This document shows positions 1-7,542 of a stretch of DNA of 11,276 nucleotides, piece by piece. Source of the DNA: Gloeopeniophorella convolvens. Lineage: Eukaryota; Basidiomycota; Agaricomycetes; Russulales. The notes beneath the pieces were generated by a model that was not told where the DNA came from, made no database searches, and saw only the letters and a list, made by a program, of their open reading frames with translations. The stretch is taken from positions 1-11,276 of the forward strand of contig WTXD01000363.1 of the NCBI GenBank assembly GCA_022496205.1. The letters are read 5' to 3'. Every line of letters starts with the position of its first letter. Position 1 is the first letter of the stretch. The position numbers were made by a program, and so were the translations under genes.

Positions 1-1
1 A

Positions 2-1348
2 ACAGAACGAGTTAACCAAGAACTAGAACAATACCTACGAGTCTTCTGCAATTATCAACAAGACAACTGGGTTGACCTCATCCCGTTCATGGAGTTTGCA
101 CACAATAATCGCCAGCACTCAGCTACCCATATTGCACCCTTCCTAGCCTGGTATGGCTTCCTCCCTGAATTCATTCCACCACCACAACTCGGTTCCCAAG
201 TTGAATCTGCCGAACAATGTTTAATACTACTCGAGCAAATCCGCACCGAAATCAAAGCGAGCTTAGAAAACGCCGCAGAAATCATGAAACGCTCTAGACC
301 GGACGGACCAGAACACAAATACAAAGAAGGAGATCTTGTCTGGCTAGAAGCAAAGAACCTTCGTACAACACATCCAAAGGCGAAGTTAGCACCCAAACGT
401 TATGGACCATTTAAAGTCATCACCTCCTACGCGGTCACCAGTAAACTCAAACTACCCGACCATTGGCACATTCACCCTGTCTTTCACAACTCACTCATTT
501 CCCCATACAAAGAAACCACCGCTCACGGACCTAACTTTTCAACACCCCCACCTGAAATCATTGACGATGAAGAAGGACACTACGAGATTGAAACAATTAT
601 CAAGAGCCGAACCACTAGAAACCGACAAGGCGTTCAATACCTTGTCAAGTGGAAAGGCTACCCTGACTCTGAAAATTCATGGGTCCCTTACTCGAAAATG
701 AAACACGCCATGGAAACTGTTCACTCATTCCACCAACGACACCCCTCTATGCCGCAACCACCATCACTCGCTCATGATAGACTTATCAATGCACTTCAGG
801 CACAGCGCAATCATAAAGAGGGGATAATGTCACGAACACTAGGGCCTCAAGGAGGTCGAACTGCTCAGAACACTAGAGCGAATCCAGCCCTACCAGTAAA
901 TACCCTACGCGTCGCTCACAATGCGACGCGTACCACTTACATTGCGACTACAAGTCAAAATGCATCACGTGACCCTTCACCCCCATTCCTCGCCCTACTC
1001 CCTAATGGCCAATTAACCCTGGAATACCCCCAAGATCCCGGACTAGGGATCTCTCAGAATGGCCATATTACTCGTCCCAAAGTAACCAGAACCTTGATCA
1101 AGGTAAAACACTTCATGCATCCTCTTTGGGACTCTGATCATCAAGAACTCCATGGGGCCTCAAGCCCCACTCTGCGATGGAATCTAAGAAGTGTATCAGA
1201 GAGGAGAGGTTATGGGGAATCCCCTCTGGAATCCCCATCAGTAATTAAACCAGATTTGTCTGGGGGGTCTCCAGTAGTATATAAGACCCCCATGTATCGC
1301 CCAGTGGTCCTCAGACTGTCCATCTGTGGCACTCTCATCTGTACCTAG
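2..1348 (+). CDS. pol: Ty3/gypsy chromovirus Pol C-terminus (integrase end and chromodomain), copy A, 5' cut by window edge
   Basis: This is the tail of the Gag-Pol polyprotein of an LTR retrotransposon. The window begins at the catalytic-Glu motif of integrase (TERVNQELEQYL); the frame is open from base 2, so the first Met at 89 is not a real start. Visible in order are the integrase C-terminal region, a GPY/F-type motif (YGPFKV, about 401-418), and a chromodomain at about 578-745 (HYEIETII, YLVKWKGYP, SWVPY) with the aromatic residues expected of a methyl-lysine cage. In chromoviruses this domain guides integration to marked chromatin. The coding match to copy B ends near 827, where the LTR starts, but the frame stays open to a TAG at 1346-1348. 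No stops or frameshifts are seen, unlike B. Identity as chromoviral integrase is firm; whether the LTR-encoded tail is translated is unknown. Confidence 0.9.
   Translation, partial: TERVNQELEQYLRVFCNYQQDNWVDLIPFMEFAHNNRQHSATHIAPFLAWYGFLPEFIPPPQLGSQVESAEQCLILLEQIRTEIKASLENAAEIMKRSRPDGPEHKYKEGDLVWLEAKNLRTTHPKAKLAPKRYGPFKVITSYAVTSKLKLPDHWHIHPVFHNSLISPYKETTAHGPNFSTPPPEIIDDEEGHYEIETIIKSRTTRNRQGVQYLVKWKGYPDSENSWVPYSKMKHAMETVHSFHQRHPSMPQPPSLAHDRLINALQAQRNHKEGIMSRTLGPQGGRTAQNTRANPALPVNTLRVAHNATRTTYIATTSQNASRDPSPPFLALLPNGQLTLEYPQDPGLGISQNGHITRPKVTRTLIKVKHFMHPLWDSDHQELHGASSPTLRWNLRSVSERRGYGESPLESPSVIKPDLSGGSPVVYKTPMYRPVVLRLSICGTLICT
815..824 (+). other. 3' polypurine tract of copy A
   Basis: The purine run AAAGAGGGGA, followed by TAA, lies directly before the LTR start TGTCACGAAC. 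By family rules this is the RNase H-resistant primer for plus-strand DNA synthesis. The same sequence occurs at the same place before the second LTR, which supports both the tract and the LTR boundary. Confidence 0.8.
906..932. repeat. U3 hairpin: 10-bp perfect inverted repeat with 7-nt loop
   Basis: The arms TACGCGTCGC (906-915) and GCGACGCGTA (923-932) are exact reverse complements around TCACAAT. The equivalent site in LTR 2 (6966-6991) reads TACATGT...ACATGTA, changed in the same way in both arms but with one base lost from the inner left arm. A role as a protein-binding palindrome is possible and untested. Confidence 0.75.
1033..1052. repeat. U3 inverted repeat, 7-bp arms
   Basis: AGATCCC (1033-1039) and GGGATCT (1046-1052) are perfect reverse complements with a six-base loop. 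The sequence is unchanged in LTR 2. Confidence 0.6.
1153..1169. repeat. U3 inverted repeat, 6-bp arms
   Basis: TGGGGC and GCCCCA flank a CTCAA loop. It is identical in LTR 2. It lies about 110 bp upstream of the TATA box. Confidence 0.55.
1212..1238. repeat. U3 compound inverted and direct repeat near the TATA box
   Basis: ATGGGGA (1212-1218) pairs with TCCCCAT (1232-1238). Inside it, GGGGAATCCCC (1214-1224) is itself nearly palindromic, and AATCCCC occurs twice in direct orientation. All of this is kept unchanged in LTR 2. It lies about 40 bp upstream of TATATAAG, where an upstream activator site would be expected. Confidence 0.55.
1278..1285 (+). promoter_or_regulatory. TATA box of LTR 1
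   Basis: TATATAAG sits in a 118-bp block (1258-1375) that is identical in the two LTRs. A start site about 25-35 bp downstream would put the U3/R border near 1305-1320. This would be the promoter for copy B. Confidence 0.75.
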
Positions 1349-1502
1349 CACTGCAATAGCACTGTTAGTGTGTTCCTCCTCGTTCCTGCAATACTCGTAG
1401 CTCATCTTCCACTCCCCCTCTTTGACGCTCTCCAAATCATCTGCTATCCTCTCTGCGCGCACTCCGCGAGTGAGTCCTGACACCATACCCTCGCAAGCAG
1501 CG

Positions 1503-2914
1503 ATGGTATCCCCTTTGATCTTTGCTCCCAATCTCATCCCAGTGCCTGCTCTTGAGATCCTTGTCGACGTCGCAGTCGAGCAATTCCCTGACTAAGCACC
1601 TCCCCCATATCATCGTGTTCGCTCCCCCTCTGAGCTCATAAACGACAGTGATCTCACTGACTACGTCGACTTCCACTTCAACACTCCACCACCCCAACCT
1701 ATCCCTGTTTGTTCACGTGTACTCCACCGACCTCACGAGCGAGTTGTAGCACAACTTGCAGGTCGTCTCCAACACTTCGACGCATCCCAACTCCTCTGGC
1801 ATATCCCTCGCATCAAATCTGCCCGGTTCTACCTCGAAAATATCAATAACTACTTCCCTGAGCTCCGCCCCTTCCGTTCCCATCTGGAAGAGTACCACTA
1901 CTTCATGCTTGAAGCCACCCATCCAAACGAAGGCAACCGACGCCTACCTGAACACCCTTACCACCCTTGCCACATCTGCGCCTTCACCATCTACACTCCT
2001 CCATCACATGAACTACCCCTTGGAGCTATCCGCTACGAGTTCACCTATCACCTTGTTGACAACCTCCTCTCCCTTGAGTTTGGCACCCAAAGGTGCTTTG
2101 AAGGTGCCAGAGTCCCACTCCATCACATTGACTTCTTAGACGGCTGATTCCTGAGTACTTACGGCTTTCTCCACTTCGACCACAGCCGTATCATCTCTAT
2201 CTGCGACCGCTATTCAGAACTCAATGACTCCTGCCTCCTATACCCTCAACTCCGACTCTTCACTGGCCTCCAGCACGTCCCTAACAACATCAGAGAAGTA
2301 GGAGACACACCCTTCCTTCGCCACGACCACAACCTTATCGCTCTCATTCATGTGCCAAGGGGAGAACTCGAATAAACCTAGCAAACCAGTTGAATACTTG
2401 TACCAGTAGTAGTATCTGCCCAATCGTTTTCTAGAGTGCGTAGCACCTCTGTGGGAGATACTATTGACTCAGACTCGACTCAGTGGAAGCACCACCACAA
2501 GTATTGCTTGAAGGACTCCACCTTATCCCTTACAATGACGACAATCGCCTAATGTTCGACCAAGCCTATCGATGCTTCTTTGACAAATATTATCAAGTCC
2601 TCCACCGTATTATTTGACTTCAGTTCTACGACCCTCGCGCCCGTGTCCACAACTTCTCTATCAACACTTTAGTTCACTCTGATTCTTGGCTCACTCCGGT
2701 CCTAACAAGACTTCAACGATCTCTTTCATTTGGATAACTCTTTAATAAATCCAACTCTTGCAATCTCATTGCAAATGACCCATCATCCTCCTCCACTACC
2801 GACACTTCTATCCAAGCTATCAATAGCTGGTATGCCCAAGCCACTCCTGAGGCCAAGCAAGCCGTTTCCAACATCATCTCCCCAACTACCACTTCCAAGA
2901 AGAAGGATTTTTGA
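1503..2914 (+). pseudogene. gag: Degenerate gag-like region of copy B
   Basis: By position this is gag: it starts at an ATG 20 bp after the LTR and ends where protease begins. The coherent reading uses three frames. The ATG at 1503 opens a long stretch (about 1503-2372) broken only by TAA 1593 and TGA 2145. The reading then continues in the next frame (about 2350-2485, with TAG TAG at 2407-2412), and then in a third frame (about 2485-2914, with TGA 2615 and TAA 2735) to TGA 2912. Readable patches include HLEEYHYFMLEATHPNEGN, LPLGAIRYEFTYHLVDNLL and FDKYYQVLH. I see no CCHC zinc knuckle and do not recognise the protein; calling it gag rests on position. The near-repeat GACTCAGACTCGACTCAG at 2468-2485 may be the slippage event behind the second frame change. 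It cannot make a full product as it stands. Confidence 0.6.
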
Positions 2915-3096
2915 AACGTCCCATAGCCGCACTGTCTATTGGGACTCTTCGTGTTCAGAGGACATATGAGAGGTTCTTCGGAGTTGAGAAATTTGAACCC
3001 TTTGTAATGATTGACTCTATTCCTGTACCATTGTCTACGATGCATAATCGACGGACTCCGTCCATATCTGTTAGAGTCAATTTCCTGGGACAGTCC

Positions 3097-3420
3097 TCTG
3101 GCTGAAAAATCAGTGCACGCGCACTCGTTGATAGTGGCGCAGAAGGCATTATCCTGCATACCAACTTCGCCAACTGACATCACTTCACACTCAAGAAACT
3201 CATCAAACCTTTCCCTGTTCGCAATGTTGATGGCACTGATAATGCCACCGGCTTGGTTCAACATACTACTATTCAATGCTTTGAAATCCCTACGCCAGAC
3301 GGCCACTCACATCAAGAATGGATTGAACTATACCTTACTGACATTGGCGACCACGACCTCATCTTAGGCATGGACTGGCTTAGATGACACAACCCTAGTA
3401 TCAACTGGGAAAAGGACACA
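3097..3420 (+). pseudogene. Retropepsin (aspartic protease) domain of copy B
   Basis: The active-site motif ALVDSGAEG lies at about 3121-3147 with the catalytic Asp codon at 3130, and the second conserved retropepsin segment HDLILGMDWL follows at 3352-3381. In the family this enzyme cuts the Gag-Pol polyprotein. Three TGA stops (3103, 3175, 3385) interrupt it; each sits where Trp would fit, as in LGMDWLR followed by TGA and HNPSINWE. Confidence 0.85.
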
Positions 3421-3708
3421 ATTACCTTTGACCATTGTCCCCCCTCCTGTCAACTATCCGACTCCACTATCTCTGCCACCACACTAGACAACATTCCTGT
3501 TGGTCTAATCTGTACTATCACTGCACCAATTAATACCAATAAAGACGGTATCCACAAAGCCGATGTGAATTTTGCCATAGAAATGCAAACAGTCCTTACA
3601 TCTTGTGGTTACATCAATTACACCCTTCAAGAACCATACCTCCTTGACTCCGTCGACCTCACCACCATCAGATGACTCTTCCAATCAGAATCAACACACA
3701 CCCAAGCA

Positions 3709-4800
3709 GTGATCAATGATCCTTGTGTGCATTCCACCAGTGCAGTGGTCCATGATCCTGAAGCTCATCCTGTAATACAACTAGAGTTACACCAGTCAAC
3801 AGGATCCATATTTGTTCATGCCAAAATGACTCATTTGCAACAATTGGCCGAACAAAATGTCACACCCAAGAAAACAATCGAAGACATTGTCCCTCCAGAA
3901 TTCTTCAAGTACCGTAAAGTCTTTGAGGAATCAGCTGCCCAACGACTTCCTGCTCGCAAACCCTGGGACCATGCTATTGACCTGAAACCTGATGCCCAAC
4001 TCCATGACTGTAAAATCTATAGTCTCACCCCCGACAAACAGAAGGCCCTTGACAAATTCCTCAAAGAACACCTTGCAAAAGGCTATATTCGCCCTTCAAA
4101 GTCACCCATGGCAAGCCCTTTCTTCTTCATCAAGAAAAAAGATGGAAAACTACACCCTGTACAGGACTATCGCGCCCTCAATAATATCACTATCAAGAAT
4201 GCCTACCCACTTCCACTCATCCCTGAACTCATCGACAAACTCAAGAACGCCCGCTATTTCACCAAGTTCGATGTCCACTGGGGCTATAACAATATTCGTA
4301 TTAAAGAAGGTGATGAATGGAAAGCCACCTTCAAGACCAACCGTGGTCTATTCGAACCCCTAGTCATGTTCTTCGGACTCTGCAACTCCCCCGGCACATT
4401 CCAATCCTTCATGAACAAGAACTTCAAGGATATCATTGCAACCAGCTGCATTGTTATCTACATGGATGATATCCTCATTTTTACTGACACTCTTGAAGAA
4501 AACTATACCCTTGTTCATCACGTTCTCCAACGCCTTCGCGAACTCGACCTTTACCTCAAACCAGAACAATGTTCCTTCTTCCAGACAACCATTGAGTACC
4601 TCGGTCTTATCATCTCTGCTGGTCGCATTCGCATGGATCCTGCCAAACTCAAAGCCATCATGGAGTGGCCAACGCCAAAAACACTCAAGCATGTTCAAGC
4701 GTTCCTCAGCTTTGGCAATTTCTACAGATGTTTCATCAAGGATTTCTCTAAGATTGCACGTCCACTTCATACCCTCACATGTAAAGACACTCTGTTCTAG
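3709..4800 (+). pseudogene. Reverse transcriptase domain of copy B, longest surviving open stretch
   Basis: This 363-codon open stretch carries the RT motifs in order: LAKGYIRPSKSPMASPFFF, KKDGKLHPVQDYRALN, FTKFDVHWGYNNIRI, MFFGLCNSPGTFQSFM, and the catalytic YMDD at 4459-4470 (IYMDDILIF), then YLGLIIS and the connection region. The usual Arg of the RWGYN motif is His here (HWGYN), a change that one CpG transition would give. The stretch ends at TAG 4798 in a motif where LFQW or LFKW is expected. The Met at 3709 is internal to Pol and not a natural start. Confidence 0.93.
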
Positions 4801-5280
4801 TGGTCCTCAGCCTGCCAACAAGCATTTGACAACCTCAAGCACGCATTCACCTCAGCCCCAGTACTCACACTCCCTGACCACACTCGTCCATTTTGTATGA
4901 TTACAGATGCCTCCGACTTTGCCATCGGTGCTGTGCTGAAGCAACCAGATGAAATTAATCGCTGGCACCCAGTCGCATTCCTCTCTAAATCCATGACCGA
5001 TGCAGAACGCAACTACGACATCCACGACAAAGAACTTCTTGCTATTATCCATTCCCTTGAAACCTATCACCACTATTTATAAGGGGCTCAACACCGTGTT
5101 GAAATCTGGACCAACCACAACAACCTGACATACTTCACCACAAAACAGAAACTCACCTGAAGACAAGCGCGTTGGTCTCTCAAACTTTCCCAATACGATG
5201 TTCTTCTCCTTCATAAACCTGGCATTTACAACCACACCAATCATCTGTCCTACCATCCAGATCTTAGAGAGGGGATAATG
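4801..5280 (+). pseudogene. RNase H domain of copy B, with a catalytic Asp changed to Asn
   Basis: The domain would degrade the RNA strand during reverse transcription. Visible are ITDASDFAIGAVL (first catalytic Asp, near 4900), the Glu in DKELLAIIHSLETYHHYL, and IWTNHNNLTYF at about 5104-5136, where the family normally has TDHKNL. The codon at 5113-5115 is AAC (Asn) instead of an Asp codon, one G-to-A change, so the active site looks damaged as well as interrupted by TAA 5080 and TGA 5158. The end of the domain reads LSYHPD in place of the usual LSRRPD. Confidence 0.85.
5267..5280 (+). other. Candidate central polypurine tract
   Basis: The purine run GAGAGGGGA is followed by TAATG. Bases 5268-5280 (AGAGGGGATAATG) match all 13 bases that span the 3' polypurine tract and LTR start at 817-829 and 6877-6889. 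It lies in the linker between RNase H and integrase. Internal primer tracts are known in lentiviruses and yeast Ty1; here the role is inferred from identity alone. Confidence 0.45.
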
Positions 5281-5489
5281 ACTGAAAATGACAACAAAAT
5301 CCTCCTGGACACCAAGTTTTTCACAGTCTGAGCTACTCACACTGGCACTACCACTACCATTGGAGACCAAAACCTACGACGACGCATCAGAGAATCTCAA
5401 GACAAAGACGAAGAAGTCACTAAAGCATTAACAACAATCATGAAGAATGGTCCATGTATGATAGCGAAAGGCTTAGAAGATTAGAACTA

Positions 5490-6280
5490 TGAAGACGGCC
5501 TCATCTTACATCAAGGAAAGGTCTATATCCTCAAAGACACCAAATTATGACGAGAAATTGTTCAACAATACTATAAGTCACTCGCCACCGGCCACCCAGG
5601 AAGATGGAAAACTTACGGACTAGTCTTTCGAGAGTACTGGTGGCCTGGAATATCCAAATTTGTCAAAGACTACGTTGATGGCTGTGCCACTTGCCAAACC
5701 ACTAAACGACAACATCCTAACCCTATTCCACTACATCTGAACGAAATCCCAAATCATCCCTGGGAAGTCATCACTATGGACTTTATCACTGATCTCCTTA
5801 TCTCAAAGGGATACGACTCACTCTACGTCGTAGTTGACCACTTCACCAAAGCCACTATCATTGCTCCCTGTCATAACACTATCACCTCAGAACAAACTGC
5901 TGACCTCTACATCAATTATGTCTGGAAGCACACTAGACTTCCTAAACAAGTTATCTCTGACAGAGGACCGCAATTTGCATCGCAATTTATGGAAGAAGTC
6001 TGGAAATGACTTCAAGTAACTCTCACCCTCAGTACTGCATACCACCCTCAGACCGACGGCGAAACAGAACGAGTTAACTAAGAACTAGAGTAATACCTAC
6101 GAGTTTTCTGAAACTATCAACAAGACAACTGGGTTGACCTCATCCCATTTATGGAGTTTGCATACAATAATCACCAACACTCAGCTACCCATATTGCACC
6201 CTTCCTAGCCTGGTACGGCTTCCTCCCCGAATTCATTCCACCACCACAACTTGGTTCCAAAGTTGAATCTGCTGAACAAC
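5490..6280 (+). pseudogene. Integrase domain of copy B
   Basis: An HHCC-type zinc-binding region (TGHPGRWKTYG, YWWPGISKFVKDYV, GCATCQTTK) is followed by the DDE core: Asp in ITMDFITDLL, Asp in VISDRGPQFASQF, Glu in TDGETERVN. The His pair that normally precedes the TGH motif is Tyr-Tyr (QQYYKSLATGH), which C-to-T changes would explain, so zinc binding is probably lost. Stops occur at TGA 5548, TGA 6007, TAA 6079, TAA 6091 and TGA 6109. The last three lie where copy A has CAA, CAA and TGC, giving direct proof of what was mutated. Confidence 0.9.
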
Positions 6281-6800
6281 ATCTACATTACTCGAACAAA
6301 TCTGCACTAAAATTAAAGCAAGCTTAGAAAACACTGCAGAAATCATGAAACACTCTAGACCTGACAGACCAGAACACAAATACAAAGAAGGAGATCTTGT
6401 CTGGCTAGAAGCAAAGAATCTTCATACAACACATCCAAAGGCAAATTAGCACCCAAACGTTATGGATCATTCAAGGTCATCACCTCCTATGCAGTCACTA
6501 GTAAACTCAAACTACCTGACCATTGGCACATCCATCCTGTCTTTCACAACTCGCTCATTTCCCCATACAAAGAAACTACTGCTCACGGACCTAACTACTC
6601 GACACCTCCACCGGAAATCATTGACGATGAAGAAGGACACTACGAGATTGAAACAATTATCAAGAGTCGACCCACCAGAAACCGACGAGGCATTCAGTAC
6701 CTTGTCAAGTGGAAAGGCTACCCTAACTCCGAAAATTCATGGGTCCCTTACTCAGAAATGAAACACACTATGGAAACTGTTCACTTATTCCACCAATAAC
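6281..6800 (+). pseudogene. Integrase C-terminus and chromodomain of copy B, frameshifted
   Basis: The DNA aligns end to end with about 219-740 of copy A apart from two one-base deletions. After the second deletion the frame reads HYEIETIIKSR, IQYLVKWKGYP, SWVPYSEM, the same chromodomain as copy A, and ends at TAA 6797 where A has CGA. Open frames in other phases over this stretch are by-products. Confidence 0.88.
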
Positions 6801-6874
6801 ACCCCTCTATGCTGCAACCACCATCACTCGCTCATGACAGACTTATCAATGCGCTTCAGGCGCAGCGCAATCAT

Positions 6875-6884
6875 AAAGAGGGGA
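6875..6884 (+). other. 3' polypurine tract of copy B
   Basis: AAAGAGGGGA is followed by TAA and the LTR start. It is identical to the tract before LTR 1, even though the surrounding copy-B sequence has mutated. Confidence 0.8.
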
Positions 6885-6887
6885 TAA

Positions 6888-7542
6888 TGTCACGAACACT
6901 AGGGCTCTAAGGAGGTCAAACTGCTCAGAACACTAGAGCGAACCCAGCCCTACCAGTGAATGCCCTACATGTGCTCACAATGCGACATGTACCACTCACA
7001 TTGCGACTACAAGTCAAAATGCATCACGTGACCCTTCACCCCCATTCCTCACCCTACTCCCTAATGGCCAATTAACCCTGGAATACCCCCAAGATCCCGG
7101 ACTAGGGATCTCTCAGAATGGCCATATTACTCATTCCAAAGTAAACAGAACCTTGATCAAGATGAAATGCTTCATGCATCCTCTTTGGGACTCTGATCAT
7201 CAAGAACTCCATGGGGCCTCAAGCCCCACCCTGCGATAGAATCTAAGAAGCATATCAGAGAGGAGAGGTTATGGGGAATCCCCTCTGGAATCCCCATCAG
7301 CAATTAGACCAGATTCGTCTGGGGGGTCTCCAGTAGTATATAAGACCCCCATGTATCGCCCAGTGGTCCTCAGACTGTCCATCTGTGGCACTCTCATCTG
7401 TACCTAGCACTGCAATAGCACTGTTAGTGTGTTCTCACTCTGCTCCTGCATATCACAGCTCATCTTCTGTCCTCCCCCTTGTGACACTCTCCAAATCCCT
7501 CTGCTATCCTCTCTGCACGCACACCGCGAGTGAGTCCTGACA
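6888..7542 (+). repeat. LTR 2, 3' LTR of copy B, 655 bp
   Basis: It has the same length, the same TGTCA/TGACA ends and the same internal landmarks as LTR 1, with about 6-7% differences overall by hand count. After TGACA the sequence no longer resembles the region after LTR 1, so 7543 is the element's outer edge. The five bases following are AAAGC; the matching target-site duplicate would lie before the unseen 5' end of copy A or B's original partner, so it cannot be checked here. The frame running from pol into this LTR stops at TAA 6908, unlike LTR 1. Confidence 0.92.
7337..7344 (+). promoter_or_regulatory. TATA box of LTR 2
   Basis: TATATAAG lies inside the 118-bp block identical to LTR 1. 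If active, transcription would run outward into the host sequence at 7543 and beyond, where no plus-strand gene is seen. Confidence 0.7.

Larger units (their letters stand above)
828..1482 (+). repeat. LTR 1, shared between copy A (as 3' LTR) and copy B (as 5' LTR), 655 bp
   Basis: The LTR begins TGTCACGAAC and ends GAGTCCTGACA, giving terminal inverted repeats TGTCA/TGACA. Its boundaries are defined by comparison with 6888-7542: similarity is continuous into the pol sequence upstream, and stops exactly after TGACA downstream. A TATA box lies at 1278-1285, so U3 is about 828-1305 and R/U5 the rest. By hand alignment the two LTRs differ by about 26 transitions, one transversion and one single-base deletion over 828-1257, are identical over 1258-1375, and differ more heavily, including transversions, over 1376-1470. 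It carries several inverted repeats in U3. It probably serves as promoter for copy B and as polyadenylation region for copy A. Confidence 0.92.
2911..6887 (+). pseudogene. pol: Ty3/gypsy chromovirus pol of copy B (PR-RT-RH-IN-chromodomain), inactivated
   Basis: One frame runs from 2911 to about 6280 and holds all Pol domains in gypsy order; two one-base deletions then shift it, and the chromodomain (about 6638-6800) is read two frames on. In-frame stops are TGA at 3103, 3175, 3385, 3673, 5158, 5329, 5548, 6007 and 6109; TAG at 4798 and 5482; TAA at 5080, 6079 and 6091; then TAA at 6797. The longest intact stretch is 3709-4797, covering reverse transcriptase. The two deletions, near 6280 and 6443, are located by alignment to copy A. 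The element would have made a polyprotein for reverse transcription and chromatin-directed integration. Domains are listed separately below. Certain as chromoviral pol and certain to be broken. Confidence 0.93.

Noticed and set aside
55..396. Minus-strand 113-codon open frame
   Set aside because: It lies opposite the integrase C-terminus of copy A, shows no motif, and is a shadow of the real plus-strand frame.
1504..1515. TGGTATCCCCTT as a tRNA primer-binding site
   Set aside because: It begins TGG as a PBS should and shares seven bases with the initiator-Met PBS used by many plant elements. But it lies 21 bp past the LTR, overlaps the gag ATG and then diverges. No other good PBS was found; self-priming could not be shown either.
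2713..3306. Minus-strand 197-codon open frame across gag/protease
   Set aside because: It lies opposite recognisable retropepsin coding sequence. Loss of plus-strand reading leaves the antisense frame open by chance; no domain seen.
4360..4770. Minus-strand 136-codon frame opposite reverse transcriptase
   Set aside because: The plus strand encodes unambiguous RT motifs including YMDD here.
2145..6009. TGA read as Trp by an alternative genetic code
   Set aside because: TAA and TAG stops also occur in the same pol, TGA also falls where copy A has Cys, and TGG is common in the same reading frame. Mutation of a dead copy explains it more simply.
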